Assembly (NCBI GenBank): GCA_028821455.1 | Contig: JAPPGE010000067.1 | Coordinates: 12,461 to 76,460 of the forward strand | Length of the DNA: 64,000 nucleotides | Direction of reading: 5' to 3' | Origin: a bacterium | Lineage (GTDB): Bacteria > Pseudomonadota > Alphaproteobacteria > SP197 | Part shown: positions 41,836 to 51,472 of the stretch, one piece after another | Layout: each line of letters opens with the position of its first letter | How positions within the stretch are numbered: position 1 is the first letter of the stretch | Made by a program: the position numbers and the translations under genes | Notes under the pieces: generated by a model | What the model was told of the DNA's origin: nothing | Databases searched by the model: none | Seen by the model: only the letters and a program-made list of their open reading frames with translations

Positions 41836-43091
41836 TGGCCGATCTCAAGCAGCAACTTCTCGACTGGATCGAGGAAGACCGCCGGACACTGGAGGGTTTC
41901 TTCAGCGACTTCGTTGCCACGCCGACGCCCAATCCGCCCGGCGACACGCGCAAGGCGGTGGCGCACATCCGCCGGTTTCTGGACGAACACGGTCTGACTC
42001 ACCGGGTGATCGATCCCGAACCGATGTTCCCGAACGTCGTTGCCAGTTTCGATGGTTCCGGCGAGGGGCGCCACCTGGTGCTCAACGGTCACATCGACGT
42101 GTTTCCGGCCACGCCCGAACCCTGGACCCACGGATCACCGTGGTCGGGCGCCGTCGAGGACGGCGCCGTGTGGGGCCGCGGTTCCGCAGACATGAAGTGC
42201 GGCACGTCTGCATCGATCTTCACCTACATGTACCTCTCCAGACTCCGCGAACATCTTGGCGGCCGCCTGACCCTGACGTGCGTCTCCGACGAGGAGACAT
42301 TCGGTCCCTGGGGTGCGCGCTATCTGATGGAACATCACCCGGAAGTCCACGGCGACTGTTGCCTCAATGGCGAGCCATCGAGTCCCTTCTCCATCCGCTT
42401 TGCCGAGAAGGGGCCGTGGTGGGTGACATTCCACGTCACGACCAGGGGAGCCCACGGCGCCTACACCCATGCCGGCGACAGCGCCAGCCTGGTGGCGATG
42501 GACTTTTGCCGGGATCTTCAGGCGGCGGTCGATGCCATCCACGTCGATCCTCCCCACAACATCGGCCGTGCCATCGACGATGCGCGCGACACGCTCGACC
42601 GGGCCATGGGAGAAGGAGCCCATGCCATCATCCAGAAGGTCACCTGCAACATCGGCGTCATCGAATCAGGTCTCAAGGTCAACGTGATTCCCGGTTCCGC
42701 GACGATCGAGGCCGACTTCCGCCTGCCTGTCGGGTGCGACAGGGAGACCGTCCAGCCTGTCGTGGAGGGGGTTCTGGCACGCTGGCCCCAGGTCACGATG
42801 GAGGAACAGAACTACATGGGCCCCTCCTGGTGCGATCCCCATGGAGACATGGTCGGCATTCTTCAGGACAACGTCGAGGCCCTGGCCGGGTACCGGCCCC
42901 AGCCGGTCGTCAGCCTCGGCGGAACCGACGCGAGGCTGTGGCGCTACCGGGGCATCGATGCCTATGTCTACGGTCCCTTCCCCACCGGCATGGGCCAGCG
43001 TGACGAACACGTCCCCCTCGACGATTTCTTCCACGTCATACGCAGTCACGCGCTTTCCGCTTTCGACTACCTCGACGGCGCGCGCTCGTGA
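41835..43091 (+). CDS. M20 family metallopeptidase (ArgE/DapE-like)
   Basis: 418 residues. Zinc-dependent amidohydrolase of the acetylornithine deacetylase/succinyl-diaminopimelate desuccinylase group. Metal and catalytic residues are in VLNGHIDVFPATPEPW, then GRGSADMKCGTS, then VSDEETFGPWGARYL with the catalytic Glu pair. A dimerisation domain (about 190-300) and a C-terminal half with GGTDARLWRYRGIDAYVYGP follow. Substrate unknown; members with PTPNPPGDTR near the N-terminus act on N-acyl amino acids or dipeptides. Coupled to holA by a one-base overlap. Confidence 0.88.
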   Translation: MADLKQQLLDWIEEDRRTLEGFFSDFVATPTPNPPGDTRKAVAHIRRFLDEHGLTHRVIDPEPMFPNVVASFDGSGEGRHLVLNGHIDVFPATPEPWTHGSPWSGAVEDGAVWGRGSADMKCGTSASIFTYMYLSRLREHLGGRLTLTCVSDEETFGPWGARYLMEHHPEVHGDCCLNGEPSSPFSIRFAEKGPWWVTFHVTTRGAHGAYTHAGDSASLVAMDFCRDLQAAVDAIHVDPPHNIGRAIDDARDTLDRAMGEGAHAIIQKVTCNIGVIESGLKVNVIPGSATIEADFRLPVGCDRETVQPVVEGVLARWPQVTMEEQNYMGPSWCDPHGDMVGILQDNVEALAGYRPQPVVSLGGTDARLWRYRGIDAYVYGPFPTGMGQRDEHVPLDDFFHVIRSHALSAFDYLDGARS

Positions 43092-43097
43092 CCCGCC

Positions 43098-44423
43098 TCA
43101 GTCCATGGCGAAGAGATGGCTGTGTTCACCGAGAACATCGCTGAAGGCCCCGCAAAAGGCTTCGAGATCGCTGTCGGTCATGGGCAGGCACAGAAGCAGT
43201 GAATTGCGCCAGGTCATGCGCTGACCACGGGCGAGGAGCTCGTGGAACAGGAGTTGCGACTTGAGATCGTCGTCACTTTCGGCGTCGTAATCGTCCCTCA
43301 ATGGTCCTTCGCAACAGTGGATCTGCATGATGGAGCCAAGGCCGGTCACCACCATGGGCAGGCCATGGCGGTCGATGATGGCGTTCAGGTCCTCCCGGAA
43401 TGCATCGCCACGGGCATTGAACGTCCCGGCAATCTCCGGCGTGTAGATTCGCGTCATCGCCGTCGCCCCGGCGGCGTGGGTGATGACGTTGTTGTTGAAG
43501 GTGCCGGCGTGGGCCACCGCCTCCGGCGATCTGGGATCGAAGCGCGCCATGATGTCGGCGCGCCCACCAAAGGCGCCGAAGGCGGCGCCACCGCCGATGT
43601 ACTTGCCTAGGGTCGTCATGTCGGGCGTCACGTCGAGGACTTCCTGGAGTCCGCCGCCCGAGAGCCGGCTTGTCACGACCTCGTCGAAGATGAGGATGAT
43701 GCCGTGACGGTGGGTGACATCCCGCAAGGCCTCGAGGAAGTCCCTGTCTGCGGGAATCATGCCTGCCGATCCCTGCATCGGCTCAATGACAACGCAGGCG
43801 AGATCGCCCGCATGACGTTCGACAAGGTCGACGGTCGCCTGCGTGTTGTTGAAGGGCGCCATGACATAGTCGAAGGGCGCGTTGAGGGGGGATCCGCCGT
43901 GACCGAACAGGAAGACGCCGCCATGGTAGGCGCCCTCGAACACCATCACCTTCGATCGGCCGGAGACCACCCGGGAAATGCTGATGGCCATCATGTTGGC
44001 CTCGGTGCCCGAGTTGGTGAACCGTATCCTGTCGATGGAAGGGAAGCGATTGACGAGCTCGGCGGCGAGAATGCGCTCGTAGCGGTTGGGACCACCGAGC
44101 ACCCAGCCGTCCGAAACCGCACGCCCTATGGCGGCGGCGATGTCGGGATCGGAATGACCGAAGAGTCCGGCGCCGAACTCGCCGACAAAGTTCGTGTACC
44201 GGTTCTGGTCGATGTCCTCGACGTACTGGCCTTCACCCCTGGCGATGGTCAACGGGAAGGGAGGATGGAAGATCACCGTGCGTGTGTTGCCGCCCGGCAT
44301 GTAGTCGGCGGCCTTCAGGTCTTCTTCACGGCTTCGCGGATTGCGCGCGGCATATCTGGAAAACGAATCCGCAACCGCCTTTTCGAGATCGGCCTTCCGG
44401 GCCGTGTTGCTGCGTATCACCAT
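43098..44423 (-). CDS. class III aminotransferase, glutamate-1-semialdehyde aminomutase-like
   Basis: 441 residues. PLP enzyme. The cofactor lysine is in TTLGKYIGGGAAFGAFGG, with the Asp in LIFDEVVTSRLS; PGGNTRTVIFHPPFPL and EFGAGLFGHSDPDI are early conserved blocks of the GSA-aminomutase-like group. It is related to HemL but differs from canonical HemL in the N-terminus, so it is more likely a catabolic or specialised aminotransferase than the tetrapyrrole enzyme. It converges on the M20 gene with six bases between stops. Substrate unknown. Confidence 0.85.
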   Translation of the reverse strand: MVIRSNTARKADLEKAVADSFSRYAARNPRSREEDLKAADYMPGGNTRTVIFHPPFPLTIARGEGQYVEDIDQNRYTNFVGEFGAGLFGHSDPDIAAAIGRAVSDGWVLGGPNRYERILAAELVNRFPSIDRIRFTNSGTEANMMAISISRVVSGRSKVMVFEGAYHGGVFLFGHGGSPLNAPFDYVMAPFNNTQATVDLVERHAGDLACVVIEPMQGSAGMIPADRDFLEALRDVTHRHGIILIFDEVVTSRLSGGGLQEVLDVTPDMTTLGKYIGGGAAFGAFGGRADIMARFDPRSPEAVAHAGTFNNNVITHAAGATAMTRIYTPEIAGTFNARGDAFREDLNAIIDRHGLPMVVTGLGSIMQIHCCEGPLRDDYDAESDDDLKSQLLFHELLARGQRMTWRNSLLLCLPMTDSDLEAFCGAFSDVLGEHSHLFAMD

Positions 44424-44891
44424 GGTGTCCTCTCCTGCGGGTCCGGGGAGGCTAACCCGGGTTGACCAGGCAGGGCAAAGTGCTGCTTCGAATCGCCCGG
44501 CAGAATCCCGGAAGCACCCCGGCGGACCAGAACACCCCGGAGATTGCCGTGCGTCACGCCATCACCGGAACTTCATCGAAACCGTTGTCGCTGCGACGTT
44601 GACCGGCCCGGCACGGGCCTCACGACGCGCCTGCTCGCCGTTGCCCGCGCGGCGGACTCGCCTGGCAATTCGATGCCCAACGCCGGGAGCAGCAGCGCAC
44701 ATGCGAGTCCTTCACAAGGGACGACGGATCGAACGTCGGCCCGGGATGCGTGGAACCTCGGCCATGGTTGTCAGCGCAGTGCGTTCTCGGTCAGCGGTCC
44801 CGCAGTTTCGCAAACAATCAGGAGGAGCGGCGCGCGTCTCGCCGGAGCCCTCGATGTTTGCTATGTATCGCCTGGCTCCCTGGAGGTCCCC
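44424..44891. other. 468-base gap without a supported gene
   Basis: The divergent gap between the aminotransferase and the flavoprotein operon. Open frames cross it on both strands, but I recognise nothing in them, and they run into the neighbours. A GGAGG just before 44892 is the ribosome site of the next gene. TTTGCTATGTAT near 44860 could be a -10 region. Confidence 0.5.
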
Positions 44892-46853
44892 ATGTCCACC
44901 ATGTTCCCGAATCTCTTCTCGCCGCTTTCCATCAGGGATGTGACCTTCAGGAACCGGATCTTCTCCACCGGTCACATGACGACGCTTGTGACCGGCTACA
45001 AGCCCAACGAGGAACTTGCGGCCTACCACGAATCCCGTGCCCGGGGCGGGGCCGGGCTGGTGATCATCGAGGTGGCACTGGTCCACGGCTCGTCGGTCTA
45101 CACATCCCACACCATCATGGCCAACACCGATGACTGCATCCCCGGCTACCGGAACATCGCCCGCCGTGTGCACCGCCATGACTGCCGTGTCTTCGGGCAG
45201 CTCTTTCACCCGGGCCGCGAGGTATTCGAATCGATCGATGGCAGCGCTCCCGTTGCCTGGGCGCCGTCTTCGGTGCCCAACGAACGCTTTCACATCATGC
45301 CCAGGGCCATGCCGCGTGCCATGATCCACGACGTGATCGACGGCTATGGCGACGCCGCCGTCCGACTCCGCGAAGGCGGACTCGACGGGGTCGAGATCGT
45401 CGCCAGTCACGGATATCTCCCGGCACAGTTTCTCAATCCCCGGGTCAACGTCCGCGAGGACGAGTACGGCGGAACCCTTGAGAACCGCGTTCGTTTCCTG
45501 CGGGAAGTGGTCGACAACATCCGCGCCAAGGTCGGCAACGACTATGTGGTGGGCCTGAGAATCACCGGCGACGAGCATTCCCATGACGGCCCCGACGTGG
45601 AGACGGTGACCGCGGCCATCTGCATGCTCGATGCAGGCGGCGGTCTCGATTACTTCAACGTCATCGCCGGTTCGTCATCGTCGCTCGGCGGTTCCGTTCA
45701 CATCGTGCCGCCGATGTTCATCGACAATGCCTACGTGGCGCCCTATGCCGCCACCGTCCGCCAGAAGGTGTCGGTTCCCGTGTTCGTGGCCGGCAGGATC
45801 AACCAACCGCACCAGGCCGAGGAGATCGTCGCCGGCGGCCAGGCCGACATGGTGGGCATGACGCGGGCACAGATCTGTGATCCGCAGTTGGCCAACAAGG
45901 CCCGGACGGGCCGTGTCGACGACATCCGCGCCTGCATCGCCTGCAACCAGGCCTGTATCGGTCACATGCACATGGGGGTCGGCATCTCGTGTATCCAGCA
46001 CCCTGAATCGGGCCGCGAACTCGTCTACGGCGAACGCAAACCGGCAGCCGGCGCCAAGAAGGTCCTGGTGGCGGGGGGCGGGCCCGGTGGCATGAAGGCG
46101 GCAGCCGTGGCCGCGGAGCGCGGCCATCGGGTGACATTGTACGAAGCAACGGACCGCCTGGGCGGACAGACTCTGCTGGCACAGTCACTGCCCGGCCGCG
46201 CCGAATTCGGCGGCATCGTCACCAATCTCTCCCGGGAAATGGAACTGGCCGGCGTCGAGGTCATCAGGAACCGCAAGGTGACACGCGAGCTGGTGGAGAC
46301 GGAGGCTCCCGATGTGGTCATCGTCGCCACCGGAGCGGTACCGGCGCCGGTCGACATCGAGGGAGGCGACGAGGCCCATGTCGTCGAGGCCTGGTCCGTG
46401 GTCAGGGGCGAGGCGAATGTCGGCGGCAACGTGGTGATCGCCGACTGGCGGTGCGACTGGATCGGCCTCGGTCTCGCCGAACACCTCGCGCGCAACGGCT
46501 GCAACGTCACTCTGGCGGTCGACGGGTACATGCCCGGCCAGACGATCCAGATGTACGTCCGCGATCACTGGGCCGGCATTCTCCAGAAGCTGGGGGTGAA
46601 GGTCATTCCCTATGCCCGCCTCTTCGGCGCCGATGCCGACAGTGTCTACCTGCAACACGCCACCAGTGGTGAAGCGATGATCGTCGAGGACGTCGACACG
46701 CTCGTCACGGCTCTCGGCCATCATTCCGTGACGGACCTTGCCGACGAGCTGGAGGACTGGACGGGAGAGCTTCACCTTGTCGGGGATTGCCTTGCCCCCA
46801 GAACCGCCGAGGAGGCCGTTCTCGAGGGACTCAAGACAGCTGCGGAGATTTGA
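44892..46853 (+). CDS. OYE-type FMN/[4Fe-4S]/FAD oxidoreductase
   Basis: 653 residues. The N-terminal TIM barrel (about 1-340) binds FMN: FRNRIFSTGHMTTLVTGYKP, DGVEIVASHGYLPAQFLNP, and NVREDEYGGTLENRVRF. The four-Cys cluster CIACNQACIGHMHMGVGISC (about 356-375) holds a 4Fe-4S centre. The C-terminal half is a pyridine-nucleotide/FAD fold with VLVAGGGPGGMKAAAVAAER. This is the layout of dimethylamine or trimethylamine dehydrogenase and 2,4-dienoyl-CoA reductase; the group also includes N-demethylases of betaines. Substrate not determinable. ATG 44892 follows TGGAGGTCCCC. It heads an operon with DUF924, cysQ-like and an FAD oxidase. Confidence 0.88.
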   Translation: MSTMFPNLFSPLSIRDVTFRNRIFSTGHMTTLVTGYKPNEELAAYHESRARGGAGLVIIEVALVHGSSVYTSHTIMANTDDCIPGYRNIARRVHRHDCRVFGQLFHPGREVFESIDGSAPVAWAPSSVPNERFHIMPRAMPRAMIHDVIDGYGDAAVRLREGGLDGVEIVASHGYLPAQFLNPRVNVREDEYGGTLENRVRFLREVVDNIRAKVGNDYVVGLRITGDEHSHDGPDVETVTAAICMLDAGGGLDYFNVIAGSSSSLGGSVHIVPPMFIDNAYVAPYAATVRQKVSVPVFVAGRINQPHQAEEIVAGGQADMVGMTRAQICDPQLANKARTGRVDDIRACIACNQACIGHMHMGVGISCIQHPESGRELVYGERKPAAGAKKVLVAGGGPGGMKAAAVAAERGHRVTLYEATDRLGGQTLLAQSLPGRAEFGGIVTNLSREMELAGVEVIRNRKVTRELVETEAPDVVIVATGAVPAPVDIEGGDEAHVVEAWSVVRGEANVGGNVVIADWRCDWIGLGLAEHLARNGCNVTLAVDGYMPGQTIQMYVRDHWAGILQKLGVKVIPYARLFGADADSVYLQHATSGEAMIVEDVDTLVTALGHHSVTDLADELEDWTGELHLVGDCLAPRTAEEAVLEGLKTAAEI

Positions 46854-46856
46854 GCG

Positions 46857-47453
46857 ATGTCACTTCCCGACGATGCAGCGGAGGTTCTCGATTTCTGGTT
46901 CAACCAGTTGACGCCGGAGGAGTGGTTCCAGCCCGGCGATGACCTCGATGAGACCATTGCCCGGAAGTTCGGCGGATTGCACGCCCGCCTGGGGAGGGAG
47001 GGTGTTCCGCCGTCGTGGCGCGCCACGCCGCGCGGACGCCTTGCCGCCATCATCGTGCTCGACCAGTTCCCGCGGAACATCTACCGGGGCAAGGCCGCTG
47101 CCTTCTCGACGGATGACGCGGCTCTGGCACTGGCGATGGAAACGGTCGACGGCGGATACGCCGACGAACTTGAAGCCGTCGAACGCAAGTTTGTCTACCT
47201 GCCTTTCGAACATTCCGAGGATCCCATCGTGCAGGACCGGAGCGTCCGCCTCTTCGCCACCCTGGACGATCCTCGCTCGCTGCACTTCGCGGAAGCCCAC
47301 CGCGATGTCATCAGGCGATACGGCCGCTTCCCTCACCGCAACAGGATGCTGGGACGGGTCTCGACAGCCGGCGAGGAGGCCTATCTGGCCGAACCCGGCG
47401 CCGGATTCGGCTGGCTTCCGCCCGATGATCCAGACGAACGGAACGCCTCCTGA
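46857..47453 (+). CDS. DUF924 family protein
   Basis: 198 residues. The family signature is clear: EVLDFWFNQLTPEEWFQPGD, then TPRGRLAAIIVLDQFPRNIY, ALALAMETVDGGY, VYLPFEHSEDPIVQDRSVRL and FPHRNRMLGRVSTAGEEAYL. It is an all-helical, TPR-like cytoplasmic protein of unknown function. It starts three bases after the flavoprotein stop, and its own stop overlaps the next start by one base. Confidence 0.9.
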   Translation: MSLPDDAAEVLDFWFNQLTPEEWFQPGDDLDETIARKFGGLHARLGREGVPPSWRATPRGRLAAIIVLDQFPRNIYRGKAAAFSTDDAALALAMETVDGGYADELEAVERKFVYLPFEHSEDPIVQDRSVRLFATLDDPRSLHFAEAHRDVIRRYGRFPHRNRMLGRVSTAGEEAYLAEPGAGFGWLPPDDPDERNAS

Positions 47454-48214
47454 TGCCGACCTGCCTTCTCGACGAACTGGTGGCGGTAGCAGGGAAAGCC
47501 GGCTCCGTCATCATGGATCACCATGGCCGTGCCGACGCGCGGCTGAAAGCGGACCGATCCCCGGTCACGGATGCCGACGAAGCGGCCGAGGCCCTGATCG
47601 TCGCGGCCCTCAACCGGCTCACGCCGGGTGTTCCGGTGATCGCCGAGGAGATGATGGCCGGCCGGGCACCTGCCGGGGAAGCGGGGCCGCGATTCTGGCT
47701 TGTCGATCCCCTGGACGGAACACGGGAGTTTCTTGGCGGCAATGGCGAATTCACCGTCAACATCGCGCTCATCGAGGAACGCCGGGTGACTCTGGCCGTC
47801 GTCGGCGCCCCCGCCAGGGGTCTCATCTACGCCAGTGACGGCATGCGGTCCTGGTGTCGACAGGCCGGCGGAGAAACCACCACCATCCGCTCCAGACAGC
47901 CGCCGGCCAGCGGCATGACGGCTGCCATGAGTCGCTCACACAGGGACAGGGCCTCCGAGGTTTTTCTGGAATCCCTTCCCGTCACCGACGAGATCATCGG
48001 GGGCAGTTCGCTCAAGTTCTGCCTCCTGGCCGAAGGCAGGGCCGATGTCTACCCGCGCTTCGGCCGAACCATGGAATGGGATACCGCGGCCGGGCACGGC
48101 ATCCTCGAGGCTGCCGGAGGTGCGGTGACGGAACCGGATGGAGGCGCGTTCCTCTATGGCAAGCCGGGATTCGTCAACCCTCCCTTCGTGGCCTGGGGGA
48201 GTGCTCCGCCATGA
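47453..48214 (+). CDS. cysQ: 3'(2'),5'-bisphosphate nucleotidase (CysQ-like)
   Basis: 253 residues of the inositol-monophosphatase fold. It removes the 3' phosphate of PAP formed in sulfate assimilation. Metal-binding blocks: PVTDADEAAEALI, VIAEEMM with the Glu, LVDPLDGTREFLGGNGEFT with the Asp-Pro-Leu-Asp-Gly motif, and WDTAAGHGILEAAGG. Slightly shorter than most CysQ proteins. Inositol monophosphatase activity cannot be excluded. Overlaps the next gene by four bases. Confidence 0.85.
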   Translation: MPTCLLDELVAVAGKAGSVIMDHHGRADARLKADRSPVTDADEAAEALIVAALNRLTPGVPVIAEEMMAGRAPAGEAGPRFWLVDPLDGTREFLGGNGEFTVNIALIEERRVTLAVVGAPARGLIYASDGMRSWCRQAGGETTTIRSRQPPASGMTAAMSRSHRDRASEVFLESLPVTDEIIGGSSLKFCLLAEGRADVYPRFGRTMEWDTAAGHGILEAAGGAVTEPDGGAFLYGKPGFVNPPFVAWGSAPP

Positions 48215-49638
48215 ATCCAGCCGTCCTGGAACAGCTCAAGGCGATCACCGGGCCGGCGGGCTGGCTTGCCGAGACGCACGACATCGCGCCCTATCTCCGC
48301 GACTGGCGCAAGAAGTGGTCGGGCACCGCGCCGATCGTCATGCGTCCGGCCACCGTGGAAGAAGTCTCGGCAATCGTCAGCACCTGCGCCAACGCCGGGA
48401 TCGGAATCGTGCCGCAGGCCGGCAACACCGGCCTGGTGGGAGGCGGCATCCCCGACAACAGTGGCCAGGAGGTTATTCTCAGCGTCAACCGTATGACGAG
48501 GGTGCGCGACGTCGATCCACAGAACAACACCATCACGGTCGACGCGGGCTGCATTCTCCAGGACGTCCAGCAGGCGGCGCGCGACGCTGACCGGCTCTAC
48601 CCCCTCAGCCTTGCCGCCGAGGGAAGCTGCCGTGTCGGCGGCACGCTTTCGACCAACGCCGGCGGCACCAATGTCCTGCGCTACGGCAATGCCAGGGACC
48701 ACGTTCTCGGTCTGGAAGTCGTGCTCGCCGACGGACGCATCTGGAACGGTCTCAAGGGCCTGCGAAAGGACAACACAGGGTATGACCTCAAGCAGCTCTT
48801 CCTCGGCACCGAGGGAACCCTCGGCATCATCACCGGCGCGGTCCTGAAGCTCTGGCCGCTGCCGCGCGACGAGGTCACCGCTTGGCTCGGGCTGGCCGGT
48901 CCCCGCGAGGCCCTGGCCATGCTCCAGCGCCTGCAGGACGGCACCGGCGGCCAGGTGACGGGATTCGAGTACATGTCGGCAAGCGCCCTCGAGATGACCT
49001 TCTCGAAGCTTCCCGCGAACCGGTCACCGTTCTCGGAGGAGTATCCCGCCTGCGTCCTCATGGAAACCGCTTCGGGCGCGCGGGATGGCGACCTGCGGCG
49101 GGTGGTCGAGGACGAACTGGCCAGGGGACTCGACGAGGGGATGCTGGCCGATGCCATCATCGCCGAATCGACGGCCCAGGCCCGGGCATTCTGGCAGATC
49201 CGCGAGGACATGCCGCAGGCCCAGACGATGATGAGCGGCAGCATCAGTCACGATGTCGCCGTTCCCGCAGGCTCCATTGCCGACTACCTCGATCAGGTCA
49301 GCAACGAGATCGCCGCCAGGGTGCCTGAGGCCCGGCTTGTTCCCTACGGGCACCTCGGTGACGGCAACATGCATGTCAACCTCTGTGCCGCGAATCCCGA
49401 TGACGGCGCCGCACTCCTCTCCCGCGCCGAAGACGTCAATGACATCGTTGAATCACTCGCCGTCGCGCTCGGTGGTTCGTTTAGCGCCGAACACGGGATC
49501 GGCCGGCTGCGCATGCGTCAGCTGGGTGCCTACAAGGATTCCACCGAACTTGCTCTCATGGCCACGCTCAAGCAGGCCCTCGACCCCGCCAACACACTCA
49601 ATCCCGGAAAGGTGGTCGCGCCGGATCGTCTTGCATGA
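48211..49638 (+). CDS. FAD-linked oxidase (D-2-hydroxyacid dehydrogenase type)
   Basis: 475 residues. The N-terminal FAD_binding_4 domain has VPQAGNTGLVGGGIPDN and SLAAEGSCRVGGTLSTNAGG. The C-terminal FAD-oxidase domain has VPYGHLGDGNMHVNLCA and SFSAEHGIGRLRMRQLG, with the metal-binding His and catalytic residues. Relatives oxidise D-2-hydroxyglutarate or D-lactate and pass electrons to a flavoprotein or quinone. The ATG overlaps the cysQ-like stop by four bases (ATGA). Exact substrate unknown. Confidence 0.9.
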   Translation: MNPAVLEQLKAITGPAGWLAETHDIAPYLRDWRKKWSGTAPIVMRPATVEEVSAIVSTCANAGIGIVPQAGNTGLVGGGIPDNSGQEVILSVNRMTRVRDVDPQNNTITVDAGCILQDVQQAARDADRLYPLSLAAEGSCRVGGTLSTNAGGTNVLRYGNARDHVLGLEVVLADGRIWNGLKGLRKDNTGYDLKQLFLGTEGTLGIITGAVLKLWPLPRDEVTAWLGLAGPREALAMLQRLQDGTGGQVTGFEYMSASALEMTFSKLPANRSPFSEEYPACVLMETASGARDGDLRRVVEDELARGLDEGMLADAIIAESTAQARAFWQIREDMPQAQTMMSGSISHDVAVPAGSIADYLDQVSNEIAARVPEARLVPYGHLGDGNMHVNLCAANPDDGAALLSRAEDVNDIVESLAVALGGSFSAEHGIGRLRMRQLGAYKDSTELALMATLKQALDPANTLNPGKVVAPDRLA

Positions 49639-49688
49639 GGTCCCTTCGGGGCCAGGGATGCCGCCGGCAGCAGGGGTGATCCTGGTGA

Positions 49689-50552
49689 TCAGCCCTTGCC
49701 GCGCCACGGGATGAGCCACTGCTCGAGGCGGCGCATGATGAGTTCAATGATGTAGCCGATGATGCCGATCAGGATGATGCCGATCACCACCGTGTCGGTT
49801 TGCAGAAAGTTCTTGGCGATCATGATCATCGAGCCCAGCCCCTTGTCGGCGGCCACCAGTTCGGCGGCAACGACCGTGCCCCAGCACACACCCATGGATG
49901 TTCTCAGCCCGGTAAAGATCTCCGGCAGGGCATTGGGGAGGATCACGTGGCGCAGGATCTGCAGCTTCGAGGCGCCCAGCGAATAGGCAGCGTGGACCTT
50001 GGTGATGCGCACGCTCGACACGCCTGAGCGTGCAGCGATCGTCATGATGAAGAGCGAGGCAAGGAACAAGAGGAAGATCTTCGCAAACTCATCGATGCCG
50101 AACCACAGGATGATGAGCGGAATCAGCGCCAGGGGCGGGATCGGACGCATGAACTCGACCACGGGATCGAAGAGACCCCTGCCGATGGAGGACAGTCCCA
50201 TGGCGAACCCGAGCGGAATGCCGACCAGCGCCCCGTAGAACACGCCGGACAGCACCCGGTAGACGCTTATTCCCACATGGTCGAGCAGCGCCGTGTTGCG
50301 GAATCCCTCGCCAACGATCTTGACCAGGCGCTCCCACGTCCCGGAAATAGACGGCCAGTAGAAGGGTTCGACGAGGTCGAACGCGGACGCGACCACCCAT
50401 GCCGCGACGAGAACCGCCAGGGTCAGCATCGAATAAAACCGTCCCGAGTTGACGGCCGTGGCATCGCCGAACTTGACGGTCTTCTGGCGGGTAAACGAAT
50501 TGTCCGACAGGCCGAGCCAGATCGCCAGGCCGGAAGGCTTTTGCCGTGACAT
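49689..50552 (-). CDS. ABC transporter permease, taurine/nitrate/sulfonate type
   Basis: 287 residues. About six TM segments. The permease loop EAA motif region is AAYSLGASKLQILRHVILPN, which contacts the ATPase. SMGVCWGTVVAAELVAADKG is the family's conserved turn (as in TauC/SsuC). It is the last gene of the transporter operon, starting 23 bases after the ATPase stop, with GGAGGGAATTC upstream. Confidence 0.9.
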   Translation of the reverse strand: MSRQKPSGLAIWLGLSDNSFTRQKTVKFGDATAVNSGRFYSMLTLAVLVAAWVVASAFDLVEPFYWPSISGTWERLVKIVGEGFRNTALLDHVGISVYRVLSGVFYGALVGIPLGFAMGLSSIGRGLFDPVVEFMRPIPPLALIPLIILWFGIDEFAKIFLLFLASLFIMTIAARSGVSSVRITKVHAAYSLGASKLQILRHVILPNALPEIFTGLRTSMGVCWGTVVAAELVAADKGLGSMIMIAKNFLQTDTVVIGIILIGIIGYIIELIMRRLEQWLIPWRGKG

Positions 50553-50575
50553 GAATTCCCTCCCCCCTGACGGAC

Positions 50576-51379
50576 CTAACCGTTGTCGCCCATGATCTCT
50601 TCCTCCATGTCCCAGATCATGGAGAGGATCTCCTCGCGGGCCGACACGAACTCAACGCCGGCCTTGACGTCCCGCGCCGGTTTCTCGAGAGCTTCGTCGG
50701 CGAACGGCAGGCGAAACTCCTTCTCGATGCGCCCAGGGCGCGGCGCCATGACGATCAGGCGTTCGCCGAGGAAGAGAGCCTCCTCCACCGAGTGGGTGAT
50801 GAGAAGGATGGTCTTGCCGGTCTCCTTCCACAGTCTGAGCACCAGACCCTGCATCTTCTCGCGGGTCAGGGCGTCAAGTGCGCCAAGCGGTTCGTCCATG
50901 AGAATGACGTCGGGATCGTTGGCAAGGCAGCGGGCCAGCGCCACCCGCTGCTGCATGCCACCCGAGAGCTGGTAGACCGGCTTGTCGGCAAACTCCACGA
51001 GACCGACGATTCCCAGCAGACGCTGCACTGTGTCGGCTGTCTCCGCACGGTCCCTGCCGCACATTCTCGGTCCGAAGGAGATGTTCTGTTCCACGGAGAG
51101 CCATTCGAACAGCGCTCCCTGCTGGAACACCATGCCGCGCTCGGCGCCTGGGCCCTTCACCGGCGTGCCGGCAACACGAACCTCGCCCCTGGTAGGGGAG
51201 AGGAAGCCCGCGATGATGTTGAGGAGGGTGGTCTTGCCGCATCCCGATGGCCCGAGAACGCTCATGATCTCGCCCTTGGCGATGTCAAGCGACACGTCAT
51301 TGAGAGCGTCGACCTCGGAATCAGGCAGGGTATAGACCATGGAGATCCCGTCGATAGCAATCTCCGCCGTTTCCGCCAT
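50576..51379 (-). CDS. ABC transporter ATPase, taurine/nitrate/sulfonate type
   Basis: 267 residues. Walker A SVLGPSGCGKTTLLNIIAGF (about 41-60), Q-loop MVFQQGALFEW, signature QLSGGMQQRVALARCLA, and Walker B DVILMDEPLGALDALTRE with the H-loop LLITHSVEEAL are complete. It energises the permease at 49689. A C-terminal extension of about 40 residues (VKAGVEFVSAREEILSMIWD and on) is acidic. I chose the ATG at 51379, eight bases after GGAG; an ATG at 51385 is possible. Confidence 0.92.
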   Translation of the reverse strand: MAETAEIAIDGISMVYTLPDSEVDALNDVSLDIAKGEIMSVLGPSGCGKTTLLNIIAGFLSPTRGEVRVAGTPVKGPGAERGMVFQQGALFEWLSVEQNISFGPRMCGRDRAETADTVQRLLGIVGLVEFADKPVYQLSGGMQQRVALARCLANDPDVILMDEPLGALDALTREKMQGLVLRLWKETGKTILLITHSVEEALFLGERLIVMAPRPGRIEKEFRLPFADEALEKPARDVKAGVEFVSAREEILSMIWDMEEEIMGDNG

Positions 51380-51435
51380 CCGCATCTCCTCGTCAGGCCC
51401 GCCGCACATGAACGAGCCGGGTTCAGCAGGGCGGC

Positions 51436-51462
51436 AACCGGGCAACGCCAGGTTGCCCGGTT
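51436..51462 (-). terminator. intercistronic hairpin between the binding protein and ATPase genes
   Basis: A perfect 11-bp stem, AACCGGGCAAC / GTTGCCCGGTT, with a 5-base loop lies just after the binding-protein stop. No T-run follows. Such stems usually protect the upstream mRNA or attenuate read-through, so more binding protein than transporter is made. Confidence 0.65.
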
Positions 51463-51472
51463 ACCGGATCAC

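Noticed and set aside
44341-44943. A 200-codon plus frame between the aminotransferase and the flavoprotein
   Set aside because: It overlaps both neighbours and shows no domain; codon use looks like a shadow.
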